From Acinetobacter bouvetii DSM 14964 = CIP 107468 (GTDB taxonomy: Bacteria; Pseudomonadota; Gammaproteobacteria; Pseudomonadales; Moraxellaceae), in contig NZ_KB849725.1 in assembly GCF_000368865.1 (NCBI RefSeq), forward strand, positions 428,082 to 492,081: 64,000 bases of DNA, written 5' to 3'. Position numbers and translations under genes: made by a program. This document shows, piece by piece, positions 26,134-35,223 of the stretch. Numbering within the stretch: the stretch's first letter is position 1; every line of letters begins with the position of its first letter. The notes below the pieces were generated by a model. It worked only from the letters and a program-made list of their open reading frames with translations, searched no databases and was not told the origin of the DNA.

Positions 26134-27852
26134 TTAATGCGTTGGCGCTTCATGATGCGCAATCTGAATTTGGTTCAAAATATGATTGCTCATATTCTTC
26201 GCCATTTCTTCTTTGGCAAAATAGACTTCGCCAATATTTTCCCTGCGGATCACTTCAGCTTCTTCCTTGCTTTCTGCACACACCAAAACTTGAATTTGGG
26301 GATTTAAGGTTTTGGCAATATCGACAATTTTATGGATGTCTAAAATATCCATAGGGGACAGCACCAGCAAGCGGGCATGCTGAATATGCGCCTGAATGAG
26401 CACACTCGGCTCAGTCGCCATGCCGCACACGGCAGCGATGCCTTTTTCCCGCAGGTTTTCGACAATTTCCCGGTTTTCTTCCGCAATCACCACTTTAATG
26501 CTCTCTTCCATGAGGCTGCGGGTAATGCGGCGGCCAACTTCACCATGGCCGACAATCACCACCTGATCGCGCAGGTAGTCCTGTGAGACCTCATCTGGAA
26601 GCATGGCTAATGGGTCACCGCTGCGTTCCAGCAAGCGGGCCAAATTCGAGCGCTCACGGATCCATTTCTGAATTGGTTCGACGGCTGAAAATACAAAAGA
26701 GTTCAGTGTGATTGAAATCAGCGCGCCAGCTAAAATCAAATTTTGCCCATCAATCGACAGTAAATTCAGCGAAACCCCGAGCGCCGCTAAAATGAAGGAG
26801 AACTCGCCAATTTGCGCCAGGCTTGCGCCGACGGTCAGCGCAGTATTGATCGGATAGCGGAAAAACAGCACCAATGCCATGGCCGCGATGGTTTTGCCTA
26901 TCATAATGATGGCAACGACCGCCAGGACATGCAGCGGCTGCTCGATCAAAATGCGCGGATCAAACAGCATGCCGACAGAAACAAAGAACAAAATGGCAAA
27001 AATTTCACGCAAAGGCAGGGTTTCTTCTTCTGCGCGATGGCTGAAGTCAGACTCTTTCACCACCATGCCCGCAAAGAATGCGCCCAAAGCCATGGATACG
27101 CCGAAAATTTTGTATGCGCCAAAGGCAATCGACACTGCGGCGGCGACCACGGTCAGCGTAAACAGCTCGCGTGAACCTAAGCGCGCGACAATCTGCATAA
27201 TCATCGGTACGAGGCGTTTGCCGATAATCAGCATAAAGGCAATAAAGCCGGCGACTTTCAGCAGCGTCGTGCCGAGTGTCAGCCAGATATTGTCATCGCT
27301 GCCGGCGCCTTCCAGCACCTGTCCGCCTAAAAGCACAGCCGTTGCGGGCAGAAGCACTAAAGCTAAAACCATCACCAAGTCTTCAACCAGCAGCCAGCCG
27401 ACAGCAATTTTGCCGTTGACGGAATTCAATAGCCCCCGGTCGCCTAAAGCTTTCAGTAAGACCACAGTGCTGGCGCAGGATAAGCTCAGGCCAAAAACCA
27501 GCGCGGAGCCGAAACTCCAGCCCCACATCATGGACACGCCCATTCCCAGCAGCGTGGCGACGGCAATTTGCAGGATTGCGCCCGGCAGGGCAATCCTGCG
27601 GACTTGCATCAAATCATTTAAAGAAAAATGCATGCCGACGCCAAACATCAAAAACATTACGCCGAGTTCAGCCAGCTGATTGGCAAGATGAATGTCTGCT
27701 TCAATCCCTGGGGTATTCGGGCTGATAATGATGCCGGCGATTAAATAGCCGATCAGGGGAGGAAGCCGCAAACGGGCGGCGCCATAGCCAAAAACTAAAG
27801 CCAAGCCAAAGCCGACGGCAAGCAATATTATGAGTTCTACATCATGAGGCAC
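26134..27852 (-). CDS. CPA2-family cation:proton antiporter with RCK domain (YbaL/KefC-like)
   Basis: The first 390 residues hold about 12 transmembrane segments of the Na+/H+ exchanger fold. A Rossmann-type TrkA-N/RCK domain (VVIVGHGEVGRRI, about residue 420) follows, which in Kef systems binds nucleotide or glutathione conjugates to gate K+ efflux. The length (572) and N-terminus (PLIGYLIAGIIISPNTPG) are closest to E. coli YbaL. The start is GTG with a good AAGGAG site. The ion is not known. Confidence 0.85.
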   Translation of the reverse strand: MPHDVELIILLAVGFGLALVFGYGAARLRLPPLIGYLIAGIIISPNTPGIEADIHLANQLAELGVMFLMFGVGMHFSLNDLMQVRRIALPGAILQIAVATLLGMGVSMMWGWSFGSALVFGLSLSCASTVVLLKALGDRGLLNSVNGKIAVGWLLVEDLVMVLALVLLPATAVLLGGQVLEGAGSDDNIWLTLGTTLLKVAGFIAFMLIIGKRLVPMIMQIVARLGSRELFTLTVVAAAVSIAFGAYKIFGVSMALGAFFAGMVVKESDFSHRAEEETLPLREIFAILFFVSVGMLFDPRILIEQPLHVLAVVAIIMIGKTIAAMALVLFFRYPINTALTVGASLAQIGEFSFILAALGVSLNLLSIDGQNLILAGALISITLNSFVFSAVEPIQKWIRERSNLARLLERSGDPLAMLPDEVSQDYLRDQVVIVGHGEVGRRITRSLMEESIKVVIAEENREIVENLREKGIAAVCGMATEPSVLIQAHIQHARLLVLSPMDILDIHKIVDIAKTLNPQIQVLVCAESKEEAEVIRRENIGEVYFAKEEMAKNMSNHILNQIQIAHHEAPTH

Positions 27853-27947
27853 TAAAAACTCCTTAAGCCAAAGTTAAGGGCAATCAAAATAAGCACAAAA
27901 AATGCCAAAATATAAGAAAGTGTAGCAAGCGGAACAAAAAGAATGCA

Positions 27948-27979
27948 AAAAAAAACGGCCTGAATAGGCCGTTTTTTTC
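27948..27979 (-). terminator. intrinsic terminator after rpmG
   Basis: ACGGCC / GGCCGT with a 6-base loop, T7 on one side and A9 on the other. It ends the rpmB-rpmG transcript and can act on the other strand too. Confidence 0.9.
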
Positions 27980-27991
27980 AAGAAGCTAAAA

Positions 27992-28147
27992 TTATTTAAT
28001 TTTAGCTTCTTTGAAGATTACGTGTTGACGGATTTTTGGATCAAATTTTTTGATTTCCATTTTTTCCGGCATAGTACGTTTGTTCTTAGTTGTGGTATAG
28101 AAATAACCTGTACCAGCAGTAGAAACTAGGCGAATTTTATCACGCAT
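27992..28147 (-). CDS. rpmG: 50S ribosomal protein L33
   Basis: This 51-residue protein reads [20 protein letters not shown] then [17 protein letters not shown]..., the standard L33 sequence, too short for the supplied frame cut-off. It lacks the zinc-binding cysteines of C+ forms. It lies 12 bases after rpmB, the conserved rpmB-rpmG operon. Confidence 0.98.
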   Translation of the reverse strand: MRDKIRLVSTAGTGYFYTTTKNKRTMPEKMEIKKFDPKIRQHVIFKEAKIK

Positions 28148-28159
28148 GGTTCAGACTCC

Positions 28160-28396
28160 TTAGATCTTTTGACCTTGAGCACGCAGGTCAGCAACAACCT
28201 TCTCAATGCCCAATTTGTCGATAATACGCATACCTTTTGTAGTTAGACGAAGACGTACGAAACGTTTTTCGCTTTCTAACCAGAAACGGTGGTGATGCAG
28301 GTTCGGCTCGAACCGGCGTTTGGTTTTGTTATTGGCGTGCGAGACGTTGTTGCCAACGACTGGACGCTTGCCGGTAACTTGGCAAACCTTAGACAT
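28160..28396 (-). CDS. rpmB: 50S ribosomal protein L28
   Basis: The 78-residue protein begins [29 protein letters not shown], the textbook L28 start, so I use ATG 28396 rather than the frame's four-residue extension. It is the first gene of rpmB-rpmG. Confidence 0.98.
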
Positions 28397-28436
28397 GGTG
28401 AACTCCATTGCTAGACAGCACCGATTGTGCGGCTAG

Positions 28437-28465
28437 TTATTAAGTAAACGGATGAAATCATTCAA
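28437..28465 (-). promoter_or_regulatory. candidate rpmB-rpmG promoter
   Basis: On the minus strand TTGAAT and TAATAA are 17 bases apart, about 40 bases before the rpmB start codon. Pattern match only. Confidence 0.5.
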
Positions 28466-28516
28466 GGGGCGTTTTATACCAAAAATGCGCTTAAAAGACA
28501 AGCGATTTTCATTAAA

Positions 28517-28552
28517 ACTAGGCATGAACCCGTGCGATAGGTCATGCCTTGA
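28517..28552 (-). terminator. possible terminator after the aldehyde dehydrogenase gene
   Basis: AAGGCATGA and TCATGCCT form an 8-bp stem with a 14-base loop, followed on the minus strand by AGTTTTAAT. It starts 5 bases past the aldehyde dehydrogenase stop. Confidence 0.5.
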
Positions 28553-28556
28553 TCAT

Positions 28557-30005
28557 TTAGCGAAGAAGGGTCTTTGAAATCAACTTGTGAATTGGCTTGT
28601 TAAACGGCGGAAGAATGAATTTCAAGCTGTATAACTTGGGATTCGACATCACTGACCGTTCATGCGACAAACTGAAGAAACCTTCTGGACCATGATATTT
28701 CCCCATGCCAGATGCACCAACGCCACCAAATGGTAAATCGTCTTGCGCGACATGGGTCAAAACCGTGTTTTGTCCGAAATGCCCTGAATGAGTACGCTGT
28801 GCGACATAATCTGCACGCGCCTGATCAAAGTCGAAGTAGTATAAAGCAAGTGGACGCGGACGGCTATTAATAAACTCAATAACATCGTCTATTTGATCAT
28901 ATTCCATGATTGGAAGGATCGGCCCGAAGATTTCATGCTGCATGATCTGCATATCCGGACGGATGCCTGTCAGCAGCGTTGGCGCAATTTTGCGCACAGC
29001 GGCCATATCTTCATGCTGAGGATTAACTTCAATGATCTGCGCGCCCTGTTCGCGGGCATCATCTAAATAGCTTTGCAGGCGGTTATACTGCTTATCATTA
29101 ATAATCGAGGTATAGTCCTGATTGTCAGCAAAGCGCGGGTACATGCTTTCAGCGCAAGCTTTAAAGCGGTCTATAAATTCTGCAGTTTTGCCGCGCGGCA
29201 AAAACAGGTAATCTGGCGCGACGCAGGTTTGGCCCGCATTCCACAGTTTCCCGACAGCCAAGCGTTCGGCAACATCCTGCAAGTCAATGGATGGATGCAC
29301 CAGAACCGGCGATTTTCCGCCCAGTTCCAAAATCACCGGAACCAGATTTTCAGAAGCGGCCGCCATCACGGTTTTGCCGACATTGGTTGAACCGGTGAAA
29401 ATCATTTTGTCAAACGCCAGATGGCTGAATGCATCTGAAATGGCGCCGCCGCCATTCACAACAGCAACCAGTTCGAGCGGGAATGCCTCAGCCAAGGCTT
29501 TTTCCAGCACTGCGCCAAAGGCGGCCGATGAGCTGGAAATTTTAATCATGGCGTGGTTGCCGGCAGCCAAAGCGCAAATCAATGGGCCGATAGACAGCAG
29601 CAAAGGATAGTTCCACGGTGTGATAATGCCGACAACGCCCAGAGGCTGATACTGCACCCATGCTTTTGCAGGCTGATGAATAATGCCGACATGGCGTTTG
29701 GATGGCTTCATCCAGCCAGTTAAATGCTTGCTGTAATATTTGATGTGTTCCAGGCAGGTCAGCAGTTCACCAATTTTAGTTTCACTGATGGAGCGGTTAC
29801 CGTAATCTTGATTAATTGCTTCAGCAAATTGATCTTGGTACTTAACTAAGATACGCTTAAGCCTTGCTAAACGGTCAATGCGCTCTTTTGCTGTTGGCAG
29901 AGGGTAGCGCAAATAAGCGTGCTTTTGCTGTTCCAGCACTTCATTCAAGTGCTGAATTTCAAATGAATGTGGTGTCATGGAAGTTGTTTTTGTTTGACTG
30001 TTCAT
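28557..30005 (-). CDS. aldehyde dehydrogenase, coniferyl-aldehyde dehydrogenase-like
   Basis: The NAD(P)-dependent enzyme oxidises an aldehyde to the acid. The 482-residue protein has the conserved TPWNYP motif, FTGSTNVGK, the general-base glutamate in LELGGKSPV (about 235) and the catalytic cysteine in NAGQTCVAPDY (about 270). The N-terminus resembles the coniferyl-aldehyde and long-chain alkanal group, so the substrate may be aromatic or fatty. It is divergent from a TetR gene, with two palindromes between them, suggesting direct control. Confidence 0.85.
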   Translation of the reverse strand: MNSQTKTTSMTPHSFEIQHLNEVLEQQKHAYLRYPLPTAKERIDRLARLKRILVKYQDQFAEAINQDYGNRSISETKIGELLTCLEHIKYYSKHLTGWMKPSKRHVGIIHQPAKAWVQYQPLGVVGIITPWNYPLLLSIGPLICALAAGNHAMIKISSSSAAFGAVLEKALAEAFPLELVAVVNGGGAISDAFSHLAFDKMIFTGSTNVGKTVMAAASENLVPVILELGGKSPVLVHPSIDLQDVAERLAVGKLWNAGQTCVAPDYLFLPRGKTAEFIDRFKACAESMYPRFADNQDYTSIINDKQYNRLQSYLDDAREQGAQIIEVNPQHEDMAAVRKIAPTLLTGIRPDMQIMQHEIFGPILPIMEYDQIDDVIEFINSRPRPLALYYFDFDQARADYVAQRTHSGHFGQNTVLTHVAQDDLPFGGVGASGMGKYHGPEGFFSLSHERSVMSNPKLYSLKFILPPFNKPIHKLISKTLLR

Positions 30006-30042
30006 ACCGCGCTGCCATTTTTAAATAAGCGATTAAATTATT

Positions 30043-30062
30043 TTTAGAGTAAATGCTCTAAA
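30043..30062. promoter_or_regulatory. palindrome, candidate operator (site 1)
   Basis: TTTAGAG-N6-CTCTAAA, a perfect 7-bp inverted repeat 38 bases from the aldehyde dehydrogenase start, in the gap shared with the divergent TetR gene. Confidence 0.5.
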
Positions 30063-30077
30063 TAGTCAAGTTACTTT

Positions 30078-30099
30078 ATGTGTTCGTTATATAACACAT
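30078..30099. promoter_or_regulatory. palindrome, candidate operator (site 2)
   Basis: ATGTGTT-N8-AACACAT, a perfect 7-bp inverted repeat 22 bases from the TetR start. The size is typical of TetR operators. Confidence 0.55.
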
Positions 30100-30120
30100 T
30101 GAACTCATGGTTATTTTAGG

Positions 30121-30822
30121 ATGTCCCAGACTAAGACGCTGAAAACAAAAGAACGTATTTTGCAGCTCAGCCTGCTGCTGTTTAATGAGCGCGGCGAGCG
30201 TTCTGTTACGACCAATCATATTGCAGCTGAATTGGGGATGAGCCCTGGGAATCTGTATTATCATTTTCGAAATAAAAGCGAAATTATCAAAGAGCTGATG
30301 GAGCAGTACCAAAAGGAAACTTTGGAAATGCTCGCGCTGCCGGATGACCGCCCGCTGGATGCCAATGACAAAATCCGTTATTTTCAAGTCCTGAGCAGCC
30401 AGCTGTGGGCTTACCGCTTTTTGCACCGCGACGTCTATCATTTGGTGGAAAATAATGTTGATTTCCGCAAGATGTATCCGCGCTTTGCCGGCCAGGTGAT
30501 GCAGCAGGGCCAGAAAATTTACAGAGCTTTCGTTGAAGCCGGCCTCATGGAAATGACGGATTCTGAAATTGAAGCCTTGGTTATTAACTTGTGGATTGTG
30601 CTGACCAACTGGACCAACTTTCTGTATATGTCGGGCCATATTACCGATTCCAATCATTTGGAAGAAAAATGGGTCTGGCAGGCGCTGCGTCAGATGGTGT
30701 TTTTGGAAGGCGCCTATTTGCGCGGTGAAAGCCGTCAAACGTATGAGCATTTGCTGGAAACAATGGGGGAGTCAGAACTGTTTGCCAGCCTGTCTTCACA
30801 TAAATCATCGGATAGCGAATAA
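30121..30822 (+). CDS. TetR family transcriptional regulator
   Basis: The 233-residue protein has an N-terminal TetR helix-turn-helix (residues 9-55: TKERILQLSLLLFNERGERS, then TTNHIAAELGMSPGNLYYHF). A divergent helical ligand domain of about 180 residues follows. The ATG has no good ribosome binding site (AGG lies directly before it), so it may be translated from a very short leader. It most likely represses the divergent aldehyde dehydrogenase and itself. Confidence 0.9.
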   Translation: MSQTKTLKTKERILQLSLLLFNERGERSVTTNHIAAELGMSPGNLYYHFRNKSEIIKELMEQYQKETLEMLALPDDRPLDANDKIRYFQVLSSQLWAYRFLHRDVYHLVENNVDFRKMYPRFAGQVMQQGQKIYRAFVEAGLMEMTDSEIEALVINLWIVLTNWTNFLYMSGHITDSNHLEEKWVWQALRQMVFLEGAYLRGESRQTYEHLLETMGESELFASLSSHKSSDSE

Positions 30823-30856
30823 GCTTTTTTTTCAGCAGGCTGAACTTCCTGCATTC

Positions 30857-30898
30857 GCAAAATACTGCTCAATGCTCCTAAAAGGGGCGGTATTTTTT
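30857..30898 (+). terminator. intrinsic terminator after the TetR gene
   Basis: AATACTGCTC pairs with GGGCGGTATT (two G-U pairs) across a loop of about 13 bases and is followed by TTTTTT. Confidence 0.7.
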
Positions 30899-31069
30899 AT
30901 GCCTTGGGTATTCGGACGCAGAAAGACAGGTTGCGCCGAATTTATGACTAAAGGCATTTAGGCCGGCAGCTGAAATGAATGTTTTGCAGCTCCTATTTAG
31001 TCTGGCTCTAAAACGGGTTAGAATACTCGGCTTATTTTTTATTAATTATATTTAGCGATACACATCAAA

Positions 31070-31936
31070 ATGAATATGTCGACTGCAAATACTGCACGCT
31101 TGCTCATTACCTGCGAAGATAAGCCGGGTATTGTGCAAGCTGTATCGAGCTTTTTGTATCATCATGGAGCAAATATTACCGCACTTGATCAATACGCGAC
31201 TGAAGCTCAGGGCGGGCGCTATTTCATGCGTGTTGAGTTCGAATTAGACAGTCTGCAAAGCCGCAAAGACAATTTGCTGCAGACCTTTGAAAATAATGTC
31301 GCTGCCCGTTACGCCATGCACTGGCGCTTAGCGCTGGTCAGTGATGTGAAAAAAGTCGGCATTTTAGTCTCTAAAGTGGACCATGCGCTGCTTGAGCTGT
31401 TATGGCGCCATTCGCGCGGCGGCCTGCCATGCGAAATTACCAAAGTGGTCTCTAACCATGAAACGCTGCGTGAAGCGGTAGAAAACTTCGGCATTCCCTT
31501 TGAAGTTGTGCCCGTGACCAAAGAAAATAAGCGCGAAGCCTATGCGCAAATTGATAACATGATGCAAGGCAATGACTTGCTGGTTTTAGCGCGCTACATG
31601 CAGATTCTGGATGAAGAGTTTGTGCGCAAATGGGAAATGAAAATCATCAATATTCACCATTCATTCCTGCCGGCTTTTGTGGGCGCGAACCCCTATAAGC
31701 AGGCGCATGAGAAAGGCGTGAAACTGATTGGCGCAACAGCGCATTATGTGACTGCAGAGCTGGACCAAGGTCCAATCATTGAACAGGATGTAGAGCGCGT
31801 CAGCCATGACTTTACGGTTGAGCAGCTGCGGGAACTGGGTCAGGACGTTGAACGCAATGTCTTGGCGCGCGCTGTGAAATGGCATTTGGAAGACCGCATC
31901 ATTGTCGATGGCAATAAAACAGTCGTATTCCAATAA
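31070..31936 (+). CDS. purU: formyltetrahydrofolate deformylase
   Basis: PurU hydrolyses 10-formyl-THF to formate and THF, feeding formate to PurT and balancing one-carbon units. An N-terminal ACT domain (residues 9-90, CEDKPGIVQAVSSFLYHHGANI) is followed by a formyltransferase fold with IHHSFLPAF and the catalytic NIHH...GATAHYV...LDQGPIIEQD residues. At 288 residues it is full length. Confidence 0.95.
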   Translation: MNMSTANTARLLITCEDKPGIVQAVSSFLYHHGANITALDQYATEAQGGRYFMRVEFELDSLQSRKDNLLQTFENNVAARYAMHWRLALVSDVKKVGILVSKVDHALLELLWRHSRGGLPCEITKVVSNHETLREAVENFGIPFEVVPVTKENKREAYAQIDNMMQGNDLLVLARYMQILDEEFVRKWEMKIINIHHSFLPAFVGANPYKQAHEKGVKLIGATAHYVTAELDQGPIIEQDVERVSHDFTVEQLRELGQDVERNVLARAVKWHLEDRIIVDGNKTVVFQ

Positions 31937-31955
31937 GGCATTGAATTTTGGATTG

Positions 31956-31987
31956 AAAAAGGCATACTCAAAGTATGCCTTTTTTTA
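31956..31987 (+). terminator. intrinsic terminator after purU
   Basis: GGCATACT / AGTATGCC with a 3-base loop, flanked by A5 and T7. Confidence 0.95.
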
Positions 31988-32149
31988 TGGCGCAATGTGC
32001 ATTCGAAAAAGCCATAAAAATAGGCAAATTAATAGTTGCAAATGAAAACACTTCTCATTTATCATTGTGCCACTTTATTGCGCTATCCAATGAGCTGAAT
32101 TGCAAATTGGAATGCACAGCGCACTGCTTCTTCAAGGTAACTGATTTTA

Positions 32150-32911
32150 ATGAGCCAATCTTCTGCTCCCATGATGCCAGCTCCGAATCCAATGAAAAAG
32201 AAAGTGATTACTGCACTGGCAGCGGTCGTGATTGGACATGCCGGTGTACTGTGGGGGGTCAGCCATATGAAGACTCCTGAACTTAAGCCTGTCGAAAAAG
32301 ACCCGATTCAAGTCCGTTTCGTTAAATTGGAAGAAGCGCCTAAGCCATTGCCTCCGAAGCCGAAGCCGCCGGAACCGAAGAAAGAGCCGCCGAAGCCGAA
32401 AGAGGTCAAAATCGTAGACAAGCCTTTGCCGCCGCCTAAAAAAGTGGAAAAAGTACAGCAGGTGAAAAAAGCGGATGCGCCAAAACCGGCAGTTAAGCCA
32501 GTAGAAACGCCTAAGCCAAGTCCAGTGGTATCCGCAACAGTTTCAGAAACTAAACGCCCTGTGCCAGAGCCGGCGCCTGTAGTGAAATCTGCGCCGCCAG
32601 TTCCGCCGGCGCCTGCAGCCCCGCCAGCGCCTAAAAGCGTCTCACTGGGCGGCGGCGTATCTTGGCTGAAAGCGCCAAGCGTGCGATTTTCCCCAGGCGA
32701 GCTGAAATCATCATGCTCAATGATGGTGGCGATCTCAGCCAATGAAGATGGTAAAGTGATTGCAGTAACGGCGAAGAATTCCAGCTGCGGCGCAGCAGTG
32801 GACCGTAAAGTAACGGCTGCTGTAAAACGCGCGCAGCTGACCAAATATATTGAAAATGGGGTGGCCTATCCAACAAAAGTGGAACAGCCATTTGATTTTC
32901 AGCTTAAATAA
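32150..32911 (+). CDS. tonB: TonB energy transducer
   Basis: TonB links the inner-membrane proton motive force to outer-membrane receptors. The protein has an N-terminal signal anchor (residues 17-37, VITALAAVVIGHAGVLWGVS) and a long Pro/Lys-rich periplasmic spacer (about 58-165). The TonB C-terminal domain is about 170-253. That domain contains two cysteines (SSCSM and SSCGA), which could form a disulfide. It heads a tonB-exbB-exbD operon. The receptors at 54.7-59.7 kb are natural partners. Confidence 0.92.
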   Translation: MSQSSAPMMPAPNPMKKKVITALAAVVIGHAGVLWGVSHMKTPELKPVEKDPIQVRFVKLEEAPKPLPPKPKPPEPKKEPPKPKEVKIVDKPLPPPKKVEKVQQVKKADAPKPAVKPVETPKPSPVVSATVSETKRPVPEPAPVVKSAPPVPPAPAAPPAPKSVSLGGGVSWLKAPSVRFSPGELKSSCSMMVAISANEDGKVIAVTAKNSSCGAAVDRKVTAAVKRAQLTKYIENGVAYPTKVEQPFDFQLK

Positions 32912-32937
32912 CCGGCTAACCCTTTAGGAGTTCGAGT

Positions 32938-33558
32938 ATGAACTTTTCAGTTTATTGGCAGCATGCCGATGCAGTCAGCAAAACACTGTATTTTGTCCTG
33001 CTGGCGATGTCGATTGTGACGTGGACTATTTTTGCCTTGCGCATTATGGGCACGCGCCAATTGAAGCAAGTGGCGTATAACCGCCTTTCAGATGCAGTGA
33101 ATGCATTAAAAGCGAAATTGTCGCCATTGAGCTTTGAACAGCGTAAAGCTGTGGCTGAGCAGGCGCTGCTGCGTCAAATTGCAGCTGAAAAAGCCAATGC
33201 TGAAAAAGGCATATCTGTTCTCGGAACAATTGCGTCATTAGCGCCGTTTGTGGGCTTGTTCGGCACCGTATGGGGCATTTTCCATGCCTTGGTTGCCGTA
33301 GGCAAGAGCGGCCAGGCCGGCTTAGCGCAAGTAGCTACACCGGTCGGTGAAGCGCTGATTATGACTGGCTTGGGTTTGGCTGTAGCGATTCCAGCGGTAT
33401 TGGCTTACAACATTGCAGTGCGCTTTAACCGCACGCTGACCAATGAATTGCAAGACCAAGCGCATGGCTTGCTGATTGATACCATGCTGCAGCAGGAATC
33501 TGCAAAAAAAGCTGAAGTGAAAGCAGTTCAGGAAGGTTTAGTTGGAGGTCAAGCTTAA
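32938..33558 (+). CDS. exbB: ExbB proton channel subunit (MotA/TolQ/ExbB family)
   Basis: ExbB forms the inner-membrane pentamer that powers TonB. Three transmembrane segments are visible (LYFVLLAMSIVTWTIFAL; VLGTIASLAPFVGLFGTVWGIFHAL, carrying the family GLFGTVWGI motif; and GLGLAVAIPAVLAYN). It starts 26 bases after tonB with AGGAG ahead of it and shares one base with exbD (TAATG). Confidence 0.95.
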   Translation: MNFSVYWQHADAVSKTLYFVLLAMSIVTWTIFALRIMGTRQLKQVAYNRLSDAVNALKAKLSPLSFEQRKAVAEQALLRQIAAEKANAEKGISVLGTIASLAPFVGLFGTVWGIFHALVAVGKSGQAGLAQVATPVGEALIMTGLGLAVAIPAVLAYNIAVRFNRTLTNELQDQAHGLLIDTMLQQESAKKAEVKAVQEGLVGGQA

Positions 33559-33962
33559 TGGCTTTTCAATTGGGTGAAGACAACGATGCAGGCATGAATG
33601 AGATGAACCTCATTCCGCTCATCGATATTATGCTGGTATTGATGATCATCTTTTTGGTGACAGCGACCGTTGCCAACCCATCAATTCCATTAACCTTGCC
33701 AAAAACCACTGCGGATATTGTGGATTTGCCGCCGCAAAAGGTGCAAGTCAGCATCAATGCGAACGGTGATGTCGCTTGGGATGATCAGGTGATTACACTG
33801 GCAGAGCTGGAACAGCGCTTTGCAGAAGCGGGTAAAGCGCCGCGTCAGCCGACAGTGATTTTAAAAGCAGACAAAGAAGCACGCTATGACACTGTAGCGC
33901 AAGTGATGTCCCGCGCGAGCGAAGCCGGCCTCAGCGATATTGCATTTGCAACAGATAATTGA
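33558..33962 (+). CDS. exbD: ExbD biopolymer transport protein
   Basis: The 134-residue protein has one N-terminal helix containing the essential aspartate (NLIPLIDIMLVLMIIFLVTA, Asp about residue 23) and a periplasmic domain. It overlaps the exbB stop, implying translational coupling. Confidence 0.95.
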   Translation: MAFQLGEDNDAGMNEMNLIPLIDIMLVLMIIFLVTATVANPSIPLTLPKTTADIVDLPPQKVQVSINANGDVAWDDQVITLAELEQRFAEAGKAPRQPTVILKADKEARYDTVAQVMSRASEAGLSDIAFATDN

Positions 33963-33975
33963 TTGATTCAGAAAT

Positions 33976-34007
33976 AAAAAAAGTGGCCATTGAGCCACTT
34001 TTTTTTA
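33976..34007 (+). terminator. intrinsic terminator after exbD
   Basis: AAGTGGC / GCCACTT with a 6-base loop and T8, between the converging exbD and msrA genes. Confidence 0.95.
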
Positions 34008-34028
34008 TTTCTTAATATGACAGGCCGC

Positions 34029-34553
34029 TTATTCCTCTTTCAGCAAGTCTTGGAACTTGCTGCGCAGCTTCATCAGTTTCGGCGGAATGGCAAAATTGCA
34101 GTAGCCTTGTGATGGATTGCGGGCAAAGAAATTCTGATGATAGTCTTCAGCAGGATAGAAAACCGGTGCAGGGCTCAGCTCTGTGACAATGTTCAAGCCG
34201 TCCGCTTTCAGGGCATCTATCCTCTGCTGCGCCTGCACGCGCTGCTCTTCATTCAAATAATAAATTACGGAGCGGTACTGCGTGCCGACATCATTGCCTT
34301 GGCGGTTGAGCGTGGTTGGATCATGGGTTGCAAAGAAGACATCCAGCAGCTGCGTGAAGCTGATCTGGGCTTCATCATAGTCAATCATAATCACTTCGGC
34401 ATGCTGGGTATCGCCATTGCAGATCTGTTCATAGGTCGGCTGCTGAACGTGTCCGCCCGCATAGCCGCTGGTGACAGCGCTGACGCCTTTCAGCTGCAGG
34501 AACACAGCTTCCGTGCACCAGAAACAGCCGCCGCCAAATAATGCATGCTGCAT
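34029..34553 (-). CDS. msrA: peptide methionine-S-sulfoxide reductase MsrA
   Basis: MsrA repairs methionine-S-sulfoxide in proteins. The active-site [10 protein letters not shown] is near the N-terminus, with the family [15 protein letters not shown] and [14 protein letters not shown] blocks. The 174-residue length is typical. I start at MQHALFGGG, two codons into the frame. Confidence 0.95.
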   Translation of the reverse strand: MQHALFGGGCFWCTEAVFLQLKGVSAVTSGYAGGHVQQPTYEQICNGDTQHAEVIMIDYDEAQISFTQLLDVFFATHDPTTLNRQGNDVGTQYRSVIYYLNEEQRVQAQQRIDALKADGLNIVTELSPAPVFYPAEDYHQNFFARNPSQGYCNFAIPPKLMKLRSKFQDLLKEE

Positions 34554-34632
34554 AATCATTTCCTATCTTAATATTAATGAATATATAAGGGCATTTTGTT
34601 CAGCTGCAATGCTGGCTGCATGCCGGGCAAAG

Positions 34633-34658
34633 AAAAAGCCTGCATAAGCAGGCTTTGA
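34633..34658 (-). terminator. intrinsic terminator after the META lipoprotein gene
   Basis: AAAGCCTGC / GCAGGCTTT with a 4-base loop, followed by a U run on the minus strand. Confidence 0.9.
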
Positions 34659-34664
34659 TTCGGA

Positions 34665-35120
34665 TCAGCGGGGCTGCACTGCGCTTTCAAACTGAATCAG
34701 CAGGTTGCCGTGGCGGTCCAGCAGTTTCAATGTTTTGCCAAACACTTGGTAATGCGTCACTTTAGACAGCGCTTCATTGTATTTCTGGTCAATATTGCCG
34801 TTGTTGATGCATGCCATGCGGGTGCTTGCCAGCTGGCTGAGCAGCAGCGTGTCATTGCCAGCCGTGTACGCGCCCATAATGCGGTTGCAGCCGTCAGAGC
34901 CTGAAACACGCTTAGAGGCTTCATCAAACTGAATGCTTGGAATATTTCGGGCATTCGGCGCTGTTTTAATGGCAGTGCCGCCAATTTGTGTAGCGATCCA
35001 TGTTTTATTTTGCAGAAGCTGCAGATTTTCGGTCATATGCGGAGAAGTCTGCATGCTTTCACATCCAGTAAAGGCGGCCGCTGAACCGAGCGCCGCCACT
35101 AAAAGAAGATTTTTTAACAT
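34665..35120 (-). CDS. META-domain lipoprotein (HslJ-like)
   Basis: The 151-residue protein starts with a signal peptide ending in the lipobox AFTGC (Cys about residue 20), so it should be lipidated by Lgt, which is encoded in this window. The mature part has the META-domain pattern (NKTWIATQIGG...SGSDGCNRIMGAYT...STRMAC) of E. coli HslJ, a heat-inducible outer-membrane protein linked to novobiocin resistance. Exact role unknown. Confidence 0.8.
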   Translation of the reverse strand: MLKNLLLVAALGSAAAFTGCESMQTSPHMTENLQLLQNKTWIATQIGGTAIKTAPNARNIPSIQFDEASKRVSGSDGCNRIMGAYTAGNDTLLLSQLASTRMACINNGNIDQKYNEALSKVTHYQVFGKTLKLLDRHGNLLIQFESAVQPR

Positions 35121-35223
35121 TATGGGATTCTCTTGTTTTAAGTAGGCATAGTTGTATATAAACAAATATTTAGTTAAAGCTCCAGCCGTATTTGTATCTT
35201 TATTTTAATTTGGCATTCAGCGC

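Noticed and set aside
26879..27679. Plus-strand frame of 266 residues in the antiporter gene
   Set aside because: Ser/Thr/Pro-rich antisense of a membrane protein; the minus strand encodes the transporter and RCK domain.
30076..30750. Minus-strand frame of 224 residues opposite the TetR gene
   Set aside because: Shadow of a clear TetR protein with a helix-turn-helix; no domain of its own.
32041..32066. Fur-like A/T-rich sequence upstream of tonB
   Set aside because: AATGA...TCATT is only a loose match; tonB operons are often Fur-controlled but the site is too poor to call.
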